A DNA stretch of 64,000 nucleotides from Triglochin maritima (lineage: Eukaryota; Streptophyta; Magnoliopsida; Alismatales; Juncaginaceae): the NCBI GenBank assembly GCA_963682175.1, contig OY821775.1:34408053-34472052 (forward strand), in the 5' to 3' direction. The translations under genes were made by a program, and so were the position numbers. A model generated the notes under the pieces. The model made no database searches and was not told where the DNA came from. It saw nothing but the letters and a program-made list of their open reading frames with translations. Shown piece by piece: positions 21,563 through 32,871 of the stretch (position 1 is the first letter of the stretch; the number at the start of each line of letters is the position of its first letter).

Positions 21563-24552
21563 ATGGCTGCTAATTTCCGTGAGGAGGAGCAGTTGCTGGA
21601 CCCGCCTGTTCCACCTGTGCTTCCAGTTGTCGTTCCCATACCTCTTCGTGATCGATGCTACCCGAGCCGTACAGCTCTACCATCATGCATCGTATTACCA
21701 GAGGCTAATGGGAACCATTTTGAGGTTAAGCCTCAACTCATTTCCATGCTCCCTCATTTCACTGGGAAAGGTGACCCCTATATCTTTCTCAGGGAATTTG
21801 AGGAGATCTGTGCTATGTTCAAGCTGCAACAACTTAGCACAGACTCCATCCATCTTAGGCTCATTCCTTTTGCACTAAAGGATGACGCCAAGAAGTGGTT
21901 GTACAGCAACCAGGCGAATGCCTTTAGGACTTGGGATGAGTTTCAATCTGCCTTCCTTAAGAAATACTTCCCAAATCATCGGACTCAAAAATTGAGGAAC
22001 GAAATCAATTCGTTCTATCAACTTGAGACCGAGACATTTCATGCATATCTAGAGAGGTTCAAGGAGCTACTATCCTCATGCCCTCACCATGGCATTGAGT
22101 TGTGGCGCCTTTGTCAGATTGTGTACGAGGGTCTTCACATCCCGTCAAGAACGCTCCTTGAGTCCATGTGTCAAGGAGAGTTCTTGGGAAAGGATGAAAG
22201 GAAGGCATGGGCCTTCCTAGAAGACCTCGCTGAGAAAACCATGCAGTGGGAGAGTGTGAGGGAACCACCTGCATCATCTAGTATAGGAGCGAGGATCGCG
22301 AATGCAAACTCGACTAGATCGGGTGCCGCATTTGTTATCGATACCACTACGGCCACCGAGGCGCGCATGGCGGCCTTAATGCGCCGTATGGATTCGATTG
22401 AGCTCCAAAACCAACAAAGTGCACCTCACATGTCCACATCTGGTCCAGTTCCTTGTCATTCATGTGGTAGGATAGGTCATGTAGAGAGCGAGTGTGAGTC
22501 CATTCCTCCTGAGATGGAGCATGTCAACGCCATCTATGATAGAGCCAGGAATGACCCATACTCATCATCTTATAATCCTGGATGGAGGAACCACCCAAAT
22601 TTTTCATGGAATCAAAATAATGCCCCGGGTGGTCCTTCAAACTCCTCTAGACAACCTTACCAATCACACCAACCTCCCATGCATGCACATTCCTATCAGC
22701 CATCCCAAGCACAAACGACCAATCAATCGGGTTTCCCAAATTCCAATAATATGGAAACCCGATTCAATTCGCTTGAGACGTTGACTCGTGGACTTGAAAA
22801 CTCAATGAAATTTTTTATGTCTACCACAAGTCAAGTTCTCACTTCAAATCAGCAGACCATCAAATCTCTAGAGCTTCAGATGGGCCAATTGGCTCAGTCT
22901 ATACATGAAAGAGAGAGAGGGTCTTTTCCTAGTCAGCGTGAGGCTAACCCCCGCATGTACCAACAACAACAAATGCAAAATGAGAATGTGGTACCTCGGG
23001 GGAGGCAAGTGAACCATGTGGAGGAACCTGTTCACCATGTCAATTCCATTGTGACCTTAAGAAATGGAAAACAGGTTGACAATCACATTTCCTTGCCACA
23101 CCCACCACCATCTATGCAGCCCCTCAGTGGGAATGGTGGTGAAGAAGAAGCTGAGGGTGAGGGTAATACACCAAAGCTTTCTTCTCAGGCACAACAGAAA
23201 ACCTACCTGCCAAAAGCTCCCTATCCAAGTAGGTTAAACAAAAAGCAGAGTGACAACATGGACAAGATAGTAGAGGTGTTTAAGCAAGTGAAGGTTAACA
23301 TCCCCTTGTTGGATGTCATCCAACAAATACCTCAATATGCCAAAGTGTTGAAGGATCTTTGCACAACCAAGAGGAAGACCAATGTTCCTAAGAAAGCATT
23401 CTTCGCTGCAAATATCAGCTAACTTTTGTCCAATCCCACCTACACAAAATACAAGGACCCTGGGTGTCCTACTACTCAGTGTACGATAGGGGACACTAGA
23501 CTGAGCAATGTTTTGCTTGATTTAGGATCAGCGGTCAACCTCCTCCCATTCTCTGTTTATCAACAGTTGAACTTAGGAGAATTGAAACCAACTAAGATCA
23601 CCCTCCAATTAGCGGATAGATCCATTCGTATTCCCATGGGGATTATCGAGGACGTGCTTATCAAAGTTGGAGATTTTATATTTCCAGTGGATTTTGTTGT
23701 CCTCGATACCAATCCTGTTGCGAACACCCACTCTCAAATACCTTTGATTTTGGGTAGACCATTTCTGGCAACCTCCAATGCCTTGATTAATTGTAGAAAT
23801 GGTCTCATGAAGCTCTCATTCGGTAACATGAGTGCCGAGTTTCATGTGTTCAACTCTGGTAGGCAACAGGAACCCATGGATGAACCTTCAAATCTAAATC
23901 TCATCCGCCAATTGGAGAAAGCACCACAAAATCAACGAACACCCCTAACCCCAATGAAACCCATTGAGAATGGCGTGGGCCCAGCGAAGACTCGTTGCCT
24001 GTCTTTGCAATGCAACAGAGTGAGCTGGCCTCAAACATGAATGTCCAAAGGGAGTGTTCGTTGCATGATTCAGTTGAGAGTACTAGTGAGGGTGAGACAC
24101 CTCATCATATGCCTATACCAGAAGGTGTCTCTACCTCATGTGCCATGGCCATTGAGCCATTTGAGCTTCATATTGACTCCAACAAGGACCCACCTATGAC
24201 CGAGCTTATGCTTGATGATCTAAATGATGGTGGGAGGTCCTTGTTGGATGACTTGGGGAGAAGCCCCATTCTTAGTGATGCAAGTCTGCTGCATCCATCG
24301 AATGAGCCTGAGGAACTCATTCCGATGCACCCGCCTATTGGTTGGAGGGTTTTCTTCGATGAGCAATTAAACCCTAGTCAGGCAACACAACTTCATTCTT
24401 TGTTGCCCACACCCGACCAATATCATGAGGGGTTCGAGCCTTTCAGCTTTGACCTTTCACCCCTCATGACACCTCAGAGTACCAGTGGAGTTTGCCCATC
24501 TCGGCAAGTCTCTGGTCCTCCTGACTTGATGTTCTCATTTGATGTTCCTTGA
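21563..24552 (+). pseudogene. C-in Gag-protease-tail polyprotein, one stop and one frameshift
   Basis: The Met at 21563 (MAANFREEEQ) is preferred as start because the homology with C-out is continuous there; an upstream in-frame Met exists at 21371. Gag core motifs PSCIVLPE, LREFEEIC, DDAKKWLYS, KKYFPNH and SCPHHGIELW are followed by a zinc knuckle C-X2-C-X4-H-X4-C (codons 22454-22495). The protease has LLDLGSAVNLLPFSVYQQL, PVDFVVLDTNP and LGRPFLATSNALINC. The usual DLGAS is DLGSA here, which may weaken catalysis. Lesions are TAA at 23420-23422, where C-out has a Ser codon, and a 1-base loss near 23968 that shifts the tail (23995-24552). C-out lacks both, so the family ancestor had one continuous frame. 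RT is replaced by the roughly 110-residue tail. Confidence 0.85.
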
Positions 24553-25989
24553 CCAAATGATTATGAGAATATCTTGGTTGATGTATATATCTTAAAAAAG
24601 AAAAAGAAAAAAACAACAAAAAAAACAACAAAAAAAGAAGAAGTGTGTAATAAAAGACTCCTTCAGTGAGCATCGATTGTTGTGGGCCCCAACCCTTGTG
24701 TACTTGGGCCCAATCTCTTCACGTATTTATCTCCCTTCTTCAGCTTCTCACAGGTTTTGAGGGAATTTGGGTTTGTGTCCATCAACATGACCCTGAACGT
24801 CCCTTTGTACTTCATGTTGGTGAGATCTTTCCTTTTTCATGCATGTATCCATGTAGTATCTTGTTCACATTCATTGAGGACAATGCATGAAGTAGGTGTG
24901 GGGGGTGTTTTACGTGTGTACATAGTCGAGTCTTTTTCCTTTGGTTTTATTTTCGTTTGTTTGTACTGCTAGGGTCATGTTAGTGTGCCGCATTTAACAT
25001 TGATATATCTGCTTGCCATGATCCTTGGGTGACTTGTCTCCTTTTGCTTGCCGAGTGCTTTAAACTTTTCACATTTCTTTCAAAATCTTCATGTGTTTGC
25101 GAAAGAAAATGTTTTTGTGGGTTTTGCGCGTGTTTAGCATGTGCAAAACCGTTGAGAGGCAAAGTAAAAAGAAAGCTCCCAAAATTGTCTTGAACTTGAT
25201 GCATTAGGATTTCTAGTTTACTGGCTTTAGGTCTTATCGAGTCGTTAGGATGCACCCCGGTTTTCCCTCGGGGGGCGTGTAATCATAGGGTTTCAGTACT
25301 CAAACATTTAAAGAAGCCCACCCTGAACCTAGTGAGTCAAATAATTCGTGTCTGTTAGTATAAGGAAGTTTGTCGTAGGCAAGGGCCCTTAATCTCTTTT
25401 TGTAAAACTTAAGTGTAGGGGTTTTGGTTCCCATGTAGATAAATAAGTGGTGTTCTCTCTTCTCGCACGGCTCCTATCACTCGGGAAAGTAGGTCTGAGG
25501 GGACTTTGTGCCTGGTGCTTTCAAGTCATCTGACTTGGGATGCACCGACCGAACTCCCGTTACACGGGTGGTAGGGATCGTCCTATGTGGAGATTTGGGG
25601 GAAGGTGTACGTGATAGTGTAAGTCCTCATAGGCAATGATGCACGAAACCTGACCCTGGGAGAATCAAACACCAACCAATAAAATGCTCCAAAGAAAAAG
25701 AAAAAAAAAAAAAAAAGTCAAATAAGAACCAAAATGGACTTTACACATTGTATCACATTCAGAAGTTAAGGTTGCCCATGTCTTTCACTTAATTCCTTAG
25801 TTAACTCTCACGAATAACTCATTAGGCTAGGTGTGTGGACTGATTACATATATAGAGTCGACCCGTAGTATTACCGCATCCCATGATCGACAAAATAAGT
25901 CCAACGAGTCATGTATCTAGATTGATTAACGCATCTTGTTCGGATTTTGTGGGTATATCCGCTGAAAACCCTCAGGAGACAACACTCCT
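24553..25989 (+). other. C-in noncoding 3' region
   Basis: No coding region. This is where Athila elements can carry an env-like gene; I see no membrane-protein remnant. An A-rich patch lies at 24594-24650. Long blocks are conserved with C-out, B, element 1 and G (for example AGTCGTGCGAG and the CCAAGTCAGATGACTTGAA region, in either orientation), so the sequence is under family-wide constraint or recently copied. Confidence 0.6.
24892..24911 (+). other. second polypurine-tract-like motif, C-in
   Basis: GTAGGTGTGGGGGGTGTTTT, nearly a copy of the true tract TTAGGTGTGGGGGTATTT at the LTR. It lies about 1.23 kb upstream of the 3' LTR. Confidence 0.6.
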
Positions 25990-26141
25990 CCTCCTTGGCG
26001 ACAAGGAGGTTTAACGGCTTGTTGCACGTGCTAAGTGCAACCGTGATTCCTACGAAAGTGAGTTAGGATTTCTTGGTTTTCGCATGTTTTTCTCTTTCTT
26101 TGTTTTGCTCGGGACTAGCAAAAGTTAGGTGTGGGGGTATT
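25990..26141 (+). other. three hairpins followed by the polypurine tract, C-in
   Basis: Hairpin 1: CCTCCTTGGCGACAAGGAGG (25990-26009), 8-bp stem with GCGA loop. Hairpin 2: GTTGCAC and GTGCAAC with a 7-nt loop (26021-26041). Hairpin 3: TTTTGCT and AGCAAAA with loop CGGGACT (26103-26123). Then the tract TTAGGTGTGGGGGTATT up to 26141. All stems are perfect in this young copy. Confidence 0.7.
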
Positions 26142-27533
26142 TGATTGACATCATTTTATGCTCATATTTGTATCTTATATCCATTATCTTTCACCTAAAC
26201 AATGCTATGTCACGAGTTTTATGTTTAGTTTTCAGGAATAAATAGGTTTGAAGAGATGAAGCATAAAAGGACCCAAAAGCTGGGAAAAAGGACTGAATTG
26301 TGAGATCTGTGGACCAAGATGCAAGGAAGAAGGACCTGAATGCAAGACCGAAGGACCTAAGAGCAAAACAGAATACTCCTCACCATCATGGGGAGTATTT
26401 TGGAAATTCTATTCGGGTCGGAGCTCCAACATGCAAAATAGATGCATCAAAGACCAACAAAGCCTTCCAGAAAAGCCCACAAGAAATTCCAGAGCGATCC
26501 GGACACTGTAGACCGCTAATTGGCGGTCACTTTTGGCCCAAATGCGCTCAAATTTCTCCTGGACTTGTATTAATGTTCGTTTAGGCTATTTTTGGTGTTT
26601 GTTTAGTCCCACATCGGGGGATTGTCCCGGTTTGCCTTTTTCCGTGGCTATAAATAGAACTCTTCACCTTCCATTGTAATCACTCCATATTTTAACTGGC
26701 TATTCTTCCTACTATAAGTGAGGCCTTGAAGCACACACTAAAGTAGGAGGATGCTACTTTTAATGTGAGTCATTTTATCAATAAAGTTTTATGTTTCTTT
26801 CATTGTTTGTTTTATGCTTCTTTTATTGTTGTGCATGTTTTAGTTTAATCGTCTTTTAATTCTAGCTTAGTTTTAATATGATTTCTTTCCATAGTTTAAT
26901 AATTAGTGTAATGTTTAGTGAGTAGTTCCATCCCCTTTGGGGGGTGGAGTAGATGTACATACATGCATTAGAGAATGGGATGAATGCTTTAATTTCAATG
27001 TGTTGATTAAACATGAATGTATGCTTGCTTGTTTAGGATAGAATTTACAACTTGATGAGTTTTGCCAAAATGATTAGACACCTCTCATGCTTGTTTAGGT
27101 TCTGAAATAAACACCTTGCATATGTAAATGTTAATCAACTAAGTTGGTGAATAGATTGATAGGTTTTGCCATAACATTTAGACACTTCCTATGCTTGATA
27201 AACACCACCTTCATGTGCTTAAAGAATGTATTCTACACCCACCTCTTTGCATGTGTGCACTCACTCCACCCCTTAGGGGTTTTCCATTCCTGAAATTCCA
27301 GCATTCTTGTTTTGGTCTTAGCTTAGTTCTTATTTCATCGTTTGTTTGTTTCTTTCACATTTCATACTTCTTAGCGTAGTGTAGCGTAGGTTAGCATAAT
27401 CAATCTTTCTCTTCCCTATTTTGCCACTTGATTTCTGATAAACAAGAGGCTGCTCACGTCCCTGAGGACGACCCGTACTTGCCACCGCTTCATCGCGGCC
27501 GTGCACTTGCGGTTTTAAATAAAACGTTCAACA
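26142..27533 (+). repeat. 3' LTR of C-in
   Basis: 1392 bp, TGATTGACA...GTTCAACA, followed by the target duplication GTCTA. One palindrome at 26511-26528; USE 26606-26616 and TATA 26649-26656. Confidence 0.9.
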
Positions 27534-29801
27534 GTCTACCCAAAATCAAAGGTATTTGAGAGTGGGTGTTCGCAACAGGATTGGTATCGAGGACAACAAA
27601 ATCGACTGGAAATATAAAATCTCCAACTTTGATAAGCACGTCCTCGATAATCCCCTTTGGAATACGAATGGATCTATCCGTCAATTGGAGGGTGATCTTA
27701 GTTGGTTTCAATTCTCCCAAATTCAACTGTTGATAAACAGAAAATGGGAGGCGGTTGACCGCCGATCCTAAATCAAGCAATACATTACTCATGCTAGTGT
27801 CCCCTATTGTACACTGAATAGTAGGACACCCGGGGTCCTTGTATTTTGTGTAGGTGGGATTGTACAAAAGTGAGCTTACATTTGCAGCCAAGAATGCTTT
27901 CTTAGGAACATTGGTCTTCCTCTTGATTGTGCAGACATCCTTCAACACTTTGGCACATTGAGGTATTTGTTGGATGACATCCAACAAGGGGATGTTAACC
28001 TTCACTTGCTTAAACACCTCTAATATCTTATCCATTGTGTCACTCTGCTTTTTGGTTAACCTACTTGGATAGGGAGCTTTTGGCAGGTAGGTTTTCTGCG
28101 GTGCCTGAGAAGGAGGTATTGGTGTATTACCCTCACCCTCAGCCTCTTCTTCACCACCATTCCCACTAAGGGTCTGCATAGATGGTGGTGGTGGGAAGGA
28201 AATGTGATTGTCAACCTGCTTCCCATTCCTTAAGGTTGCAATGGAATTGACATGGTGAACATGTTCCTCCACATGGTGCACTTGCCTCCCCCGAGGTACC
28301 CCATTCTCATTTTCCATGTGTTATTGTTGGTACATGCGGGGGTTAGCGTCAGGCTGGCTTGGCAAAGACCATCTCTCTCTTTCATGTACAGACTGAGCTA
28401 ATTGGCCCATCTGAAGCTCTAGAGATTTGATGGTCTGCTGATTTGAAGTGAGAACTTGACTTGTGGTTGACAAAAAAAATTCATTGACTTTTCGAGTCCA
28501 CGAGTCAAGGTCTCAAGCGAATTGAATCCGGTTTCCATATTTTTGGAATTTGGGAAACCCGATTGATTGGTGATTGGAGCTTGGGGCGGCTGATAAGATT
28601 GTGCATGCATGGGAGGTTGGTATGATTGGTTAGGTGGTCGAGAGGAGTTTGAAGGACCACCCGGGGCATTATTTTGATTCCATGAAAAATTTGGGTGGTT
28701 CCTCCATCCAGGATTATAAGATGATGTGTATGGGTCATTCCTAGCTCTCTCATAGATGGCGTTTGCATGTTCCATCTCAGGAGGAATGGACACAGACTCT
28801 CTTTCTACATGACCTATCCTACCACATGAATGACAGTGAACTGGACCAGATGTGGATATGTGAGGTGCACCTTGTTGATTTTGGAGCTAATTCAAATCCA
28901 TACGGCACATTAAGGCCGCCATGCGTGCCTCGGTGGCCGTAGTGGTATCGATAGCAAATGCGGCACCCGATCTAGTCGAGTTTGCATTCGCGATCCTCGC
29001 TCCTATGCTGGATGATGCAGGTGGTTACCTTACACTCTCCCATTGCATTGTTTTCTTAGCAAGGTCTTCTAGGAAAGCCCATGCCTCCCTTTCATCCTTT
29101 CCTAAGAACACTCCTTGACACATGGACTCAAGGAGAGTTCAGGACAGGATGTGTAGACCCTCGTAAACAATTTGACAAAGACACCACAACTCAATGTCAT
29201 GGTGAGGGCATGAGGATAGTAGCTCCTTGAAACTCTCTAGATATACATGAAATGTTTCGGTCTCAAGTTGATAGAATGAATTGATTTCGTTCCTCAACTT
29301 TTGAGTCTGGTGATTTGGAAAGTATTTCTTGAGGAATGCAGATTGAAACTCATCCCAAGTCCTAAAGGAATTTGCCTGGTTGCTGTACAACCACTTCTTG
29401 GCGTCATCCTTTAGTGCAAAAGGAACAAGCCTAAGATGGATGGAGTCTGTGCTAAGTTGTTGCAGCTTCAACATAGCACAGACCTCCTCAAATTACCTGA
29501 GATAGATATAGGTGTCACCTATCCCAGTGAAGTGAGGGAGCATGGAAATAAACTGAGGCTTAACCTCAAAATAGTTCCCATTTGCCTCTGGCAAGACGAT
29601 GCATGAGGGTAGAGCGGTACGGCTCGGGTAGCATCCATCACGTAGAGGTATGGGAACGACAACTGGAAGCACATGTGGAACAGGTGGGTCCAGCAACTGC
29701 TCCTCCTCACGGAAATTAGCAGCCATTGAACCCGGACTGTGTGCGACACGAGAGGGGGAAGGCGTCGAGAAGTCGACTACTGAAGCAGGGTTACAACGCA
29801 C
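27534..29801 (-). pseudogene. C-out gag and protease N-terminal part
   Basis: The minus-strand frame starts near 29801 (upstream of MAANFREEEQ) with PSCIVLPE, then a stop after YIYLR (29493). The core continues 29474-29139 (KLQQLS, KKWLYS, KKYFPNH), then has further stops through the knuckle region (CHSCGRIGHVE near 28830). The Gln/Asn-rich part and protease are open from 28317 (MENENGVPRGR) to the C-in insertion at 27534. The catalytic region reads LLDLGSAVNRLPFSV. It is clearly older and more decayed than C-in, but has Ser where C-in has its TAA stop. Confidence 0.8.
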
Positions 29802-30870
29802 CTCGTCAAACGACTACTCTCGTCTCGTGCCCACGAAAGCATGCACAAAGGTGTGCACACACAAAACAAAACTTTTTTTTGACAAAGAATGTGCGTAGAG
29901 GAGAAGAAGGGGGAACACAAGAGAGAAAGAATGACTCAGGAGAGAAGGGAAGAAGTCCTTATGCTACGGCGGATGGGTACTGGTCGAAGCACACAACCAA
30001 ACAAGGCTCAAGCAATCCTAAGGTCGCTATAGGTCCTTAGAGCTAGACCACGCCTAACTACGAGGTAACACGGCCTCAACAGGCCTCACCTCCCTACGAC
30101 GAGGACCATAAAGCCCAGCAAGTGAGCCAAGATCCGGAGATCTCGTCTCTCCTACTATCGACAAAGTGGGCAACGCCAATCAGGTCATGACGGTCGGGAC
30201 CGGATCACTCTCCTAATGCGCCCCAAATCCTTAGGGCCAATGTGTACTTGATTTTAAAATTAGGCTCTTGGTTAGTGTGGTTTTTGGGGCGAAGGAAAGG
30301 GTGATGAAATCCCCCACCTTATCTTATATAGGCCAGCCCCTTAATCTAACAATCAACTCTCCAAAGAAACGCTCAACTCACACTTGTTTCAATGCATTTC
30401 CTACTAACTAATGCATGTTCATACGAAATGCATGTATGAGAGTAGAAGGTGCGTACCTCACGCCAACACTCAGCAACTGAAAATAAAGCTAAAATAAAAG
30501 ACAATCTACATGCCTAAGTCACATACATGATGCATGACATAAACGATAAAGAATGTCTAATCTTTTGCTTTGGGTTTTAGGGTCCAAGTTGCTTAAAGGA
30601 GGTTTGATTATTTATCTGGGAATGAACTATAAGTCAAAACATGCCAAATCAAGTCCCAGATCACTACATCAATTATGAAAACATGCCAAAGAAAGAAGAG
30701 AGTAAACGGAGCTCACCAGACCGCCAATTTGCGGTCTACTGTGCTCAGGTTGCCTCAAAACTTCTTCAGTTGTTCCTCCTCGCGACTCCAAGTGTCCTGA
30801 GACAAAGAAAAACTACACAACACAAATTAAATCCACTCGAATTGCCCAAACAAGAGTCTAGACTGGCACC
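29802..30870 (-). other. C-out leader
   Basis: Untranslated leader. The palindrome GACCGCCAATTTGCGGTC is at 30719-30736, about 140 bp past the primer site on the minus strand. The rest matches the C-in leader. No gene seen. Confidence 0.55.
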
Positions 30871-30888
30871 TCCCCGGCAACGGCGCCA
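30871..30888 (-). other. primer-binding site (tRNA-Asp type), C-out
   Basis: TCCCCGGCAACGGCGCCA on the plus strand, six bases from the LTR start at 30895. Confidence 0.88.
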
Positions 30889-30894
30889 AAAACT

Positions 30895-32272
30895 TGTTGA
30901 ACATTTTAATTAAACCGCAAGTGCACGGCCGCGTTGAAGCGATGACAAATACGGGTCGTCCTCAGCGAGGTGAGCCGCCTCTCGTTTGCATGAAATCAAG
31001 TGGCAAAAAAAATGGAGAAAGTTTGATTATCCTACTCTACGCTACACTACACTACGAAGTACGAAATGCGAACGAAAGCAATAAACGATGAACTACCAAA
31101 CTAAACTAAGAACTAAATAAGTGCTGGAATTCAGAAATAGAAAACACCTAAGGGGTGGAGTGAGTGCACACATGCAAAGAGGTGGGTGTTGAACACATTC
31201 TTTAAGCACAAATAAAGGTGGTGTTATCATGCATAGCAAGTGTCTAAATGTTATGGCAAAACCTATCAATCCATTCACCAACCTAGTTGATTAACATTTA
31301 CATATACAAGTTGTTTATTTCATAACCTAAACAAGCATGGGAGGTGTCTAATCATTTTGGCAAAACTCATCAATTTATAAATTCTATCCTAAACAAGCAA
31401 GCATACATTCATGTTTTATCAACACATTGTAAATAAAGCATTCGTTCCATTCTCATTTGCATGTATGAACATCTACTCCACCCCCCAAAGAGGATGGAAC
31501 TACTCACTACACATTAAACTAATGATTAAACTAAGCAAGGAAAGCATATTAACTAAGCTACTAAAACTAATGAAATGAAATTAAACAAAGTAAAACAAGA
31601 AACATAAAACAAACAACATAATAAAGAAACTTTTATTAAAATGACTCACAATTCAAGTAGCATCCTCCTACTTTAGTGTGTGCTTCAAGGTCTCACTTCT
31701 AGTAGGAAGAATAGCCACTCAAAATGTGAAGTGATTACAATGGAAAGTGAAGAGTTCTATTTATAGCCATAGAGAAAGACAATCCGGGACAATCCCCCGA
31801 TGTGGGACTAAACAAATACCAGAAATGGACTAATTACACACTAATACGCGACCCACCAAAATCTTAGAGGATTTGGGCCACAACAGACCGCCAATTGGCG
31901 GTCTCTATGGTCCAGATCATGCTGGATTTTATTCTGGGCTTTTCTGGATGTCTTTGTTGGTCTTTGATGCATCTACTTCACTGGTTGGAGCTCCGACCCG
32001 AATAGAATTGCCAAAATACTCCCCATGATGGTGTGGACGTTTCTATTTTTCTCTTTGGTCCTTTGGATTTACGTTCAGATCCTTCTCCCCTGTATCTTAG
32101 TCCCCAGGTCTCACAATTCAGTCTTTTTTCCCTGCTTTTGGGTCCTTTTATGCTTCATCTCTTCAAACCTATTTATTCTTGAAAACTAAACGTAAAACTC
32201 GTTACATAATATTGTTTAGGTGAAAGATAATGGATATAAGATACAAATATAAGCATGAAATGATGTCAATCA
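30895..32272 (-). repeat. 5' LTR of C-out
   Basis: 1378 bp, TGTTGAACA...TCAATCA. The perfect palindrome GACCGCCAATTGGCGGTC is at 31886-31903, USE at 31798-31808 and TATA at 31758-31765 (32-bp spacer). The right edge abuts D LTR sequence at 32273. Confidence 0.88.
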
Positions 32273-32778
32273 GTCTCCTTGGGATGTGTGACAGTTCTAC
32301 CGGGAGAGCGGGTTGAGTGTTGCTTTGTGGATCAGATGCGTGGTGGGGTCGAGGTCCACACTCGACTTCGCTGGACGCGTGGTCGCCTTGCGACACAAGA
32401 CCAGTTTGAGATGTCAGGGACGACTAGACCTTGTTGGGTTCTAGTTGGGGTGGTTTACTGAGTCTTGATTTGAGACTCAGGCGTGCCTGTTGGTGTGCAG
32501 GTGGGACGCGGTAGGTGACTGGAGGCGACTTGGGCTTGGGATGCGTGGACTGGATCTGTTGAGCTCAGTGTCATTTACTTTTCCTACTCCTCTCAGTAGT
32601 TATGTAGTAGGATTCAGAGTTCTTGTATTTCTTTTCCGCATTGTACTTTGACTTTGACTTTATAATATATTTTAATTGAGGCTTCGAGTTGGGTTTTTTT
32701 ATAGTTAATGTCCATTTTTCGATGCCTTTTAGTGTTTTGGTTATTGTTGTGTCCCGAGTGCGGTTGGGTGTTACAACT

Positions 32779-32790
32779 TGGTATCAGAGC
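32779..32790 (+). other. primer-binding site (initiator tRNA-Met type), element D
   Basis: TGGTATCAGAGC three bases after the LTR end (GTTACA at 32775). This is the standard site of plant chromoviruses and many copia elements. Confidence 0.85.
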
Positions 32791-32871
32791 TCAGGTCAGT
32801 CCATTCGCCTACAACCCAAGTTGGGACCTTTTAACATTGTCCCGTTAGTCTTATAAGCGGGTTTTTTTGTT

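Larger units (their letters stand above)
18963..27533 (+). mobile_element. Element C-in: young Athila-like Gag-protease element with full ends
   Basis: 8571 bp, plus strand. LTRs are 18963-20374 and 26142-27533, both TGATTGACA...GTTCAACA. They are nearly identical by eye, on the order of 1 percent substitutions plus one 21-bp unit lost in the 3' copy. The perfect target duplication GTCTA is at 18958-18962 and 27534-27538. The tRNA-Asp primer site is at 20381-20398 and the polypurine tract at 26126-26141. The interior has Gag-protease and a tail but no RT, RNase H or integrase. It inserted into the LGRPFLAT segment of the C-out protease, in opposite orientation. It is the least decayed element of the window. 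Confidence 0.92.
15363..32272 (-). mobile_element. Element C-out: Athila-like Gag-protease element, split by C-in
   Basis: Minus strand: 5' LTR 30895-32272, primer site 30871-30888, leader about 30870-29802, gag 29801-28319, protease part 1 28317-27534, then C-in (18963-27533), protease part 2 plus C-terminal tail 18962-18161, noncoding 3' region, polypurine tract 16593-16610, 3' LTR 15363-16592. No RT, RNase H or integrase. Its host is the 5' LTR of D. No target duplication is present, because the 3' LTR end is replaced by an inverted fragment and 15 bp of host are lost. Confidence 0.85.
13663..32775 (+). repeat. 5' LTR of element D, split by C-out
   Basis: The left part 13663-15279 aligns with 35438-37017, and the right part 32273-32775 aligns with the distal 3' LTR (37033-37221 and 39236-39524). 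Total LTR sequence is about 2.12 kb. It begins TGTAAACCCCTAACCC (TGTTGACCCCTAACCC in the 3' LTR) and ends GGGTGTTACA. About 15 bp present in the intact 3' LTR (37018-37032) are missing at the C-out insertion point. Confidence 0.8.

Noticed and set aside
24553..25989. Possible env-like gene between protease tail and 3' LTR
   Set aside because: No open frame longer than about 100 codons, and no signal peptide or membrane segment shared between copies. The plus-strand frames at 24666-24972 are not preserved in C-out or B.
25990..26009. Hairpin as a bacterial-type terminator
   Set aside because: The context is a plant retrotransposon with no bacterial genes, and no U-run follows. Treated as part of the 3' hairpin module instead.
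32279..32461. Short plus-strand frame right of C-out
   Set aside because: It is the distal part of the D 5' LTR, identical in layout to 37033-37221 plus 39231 onward.
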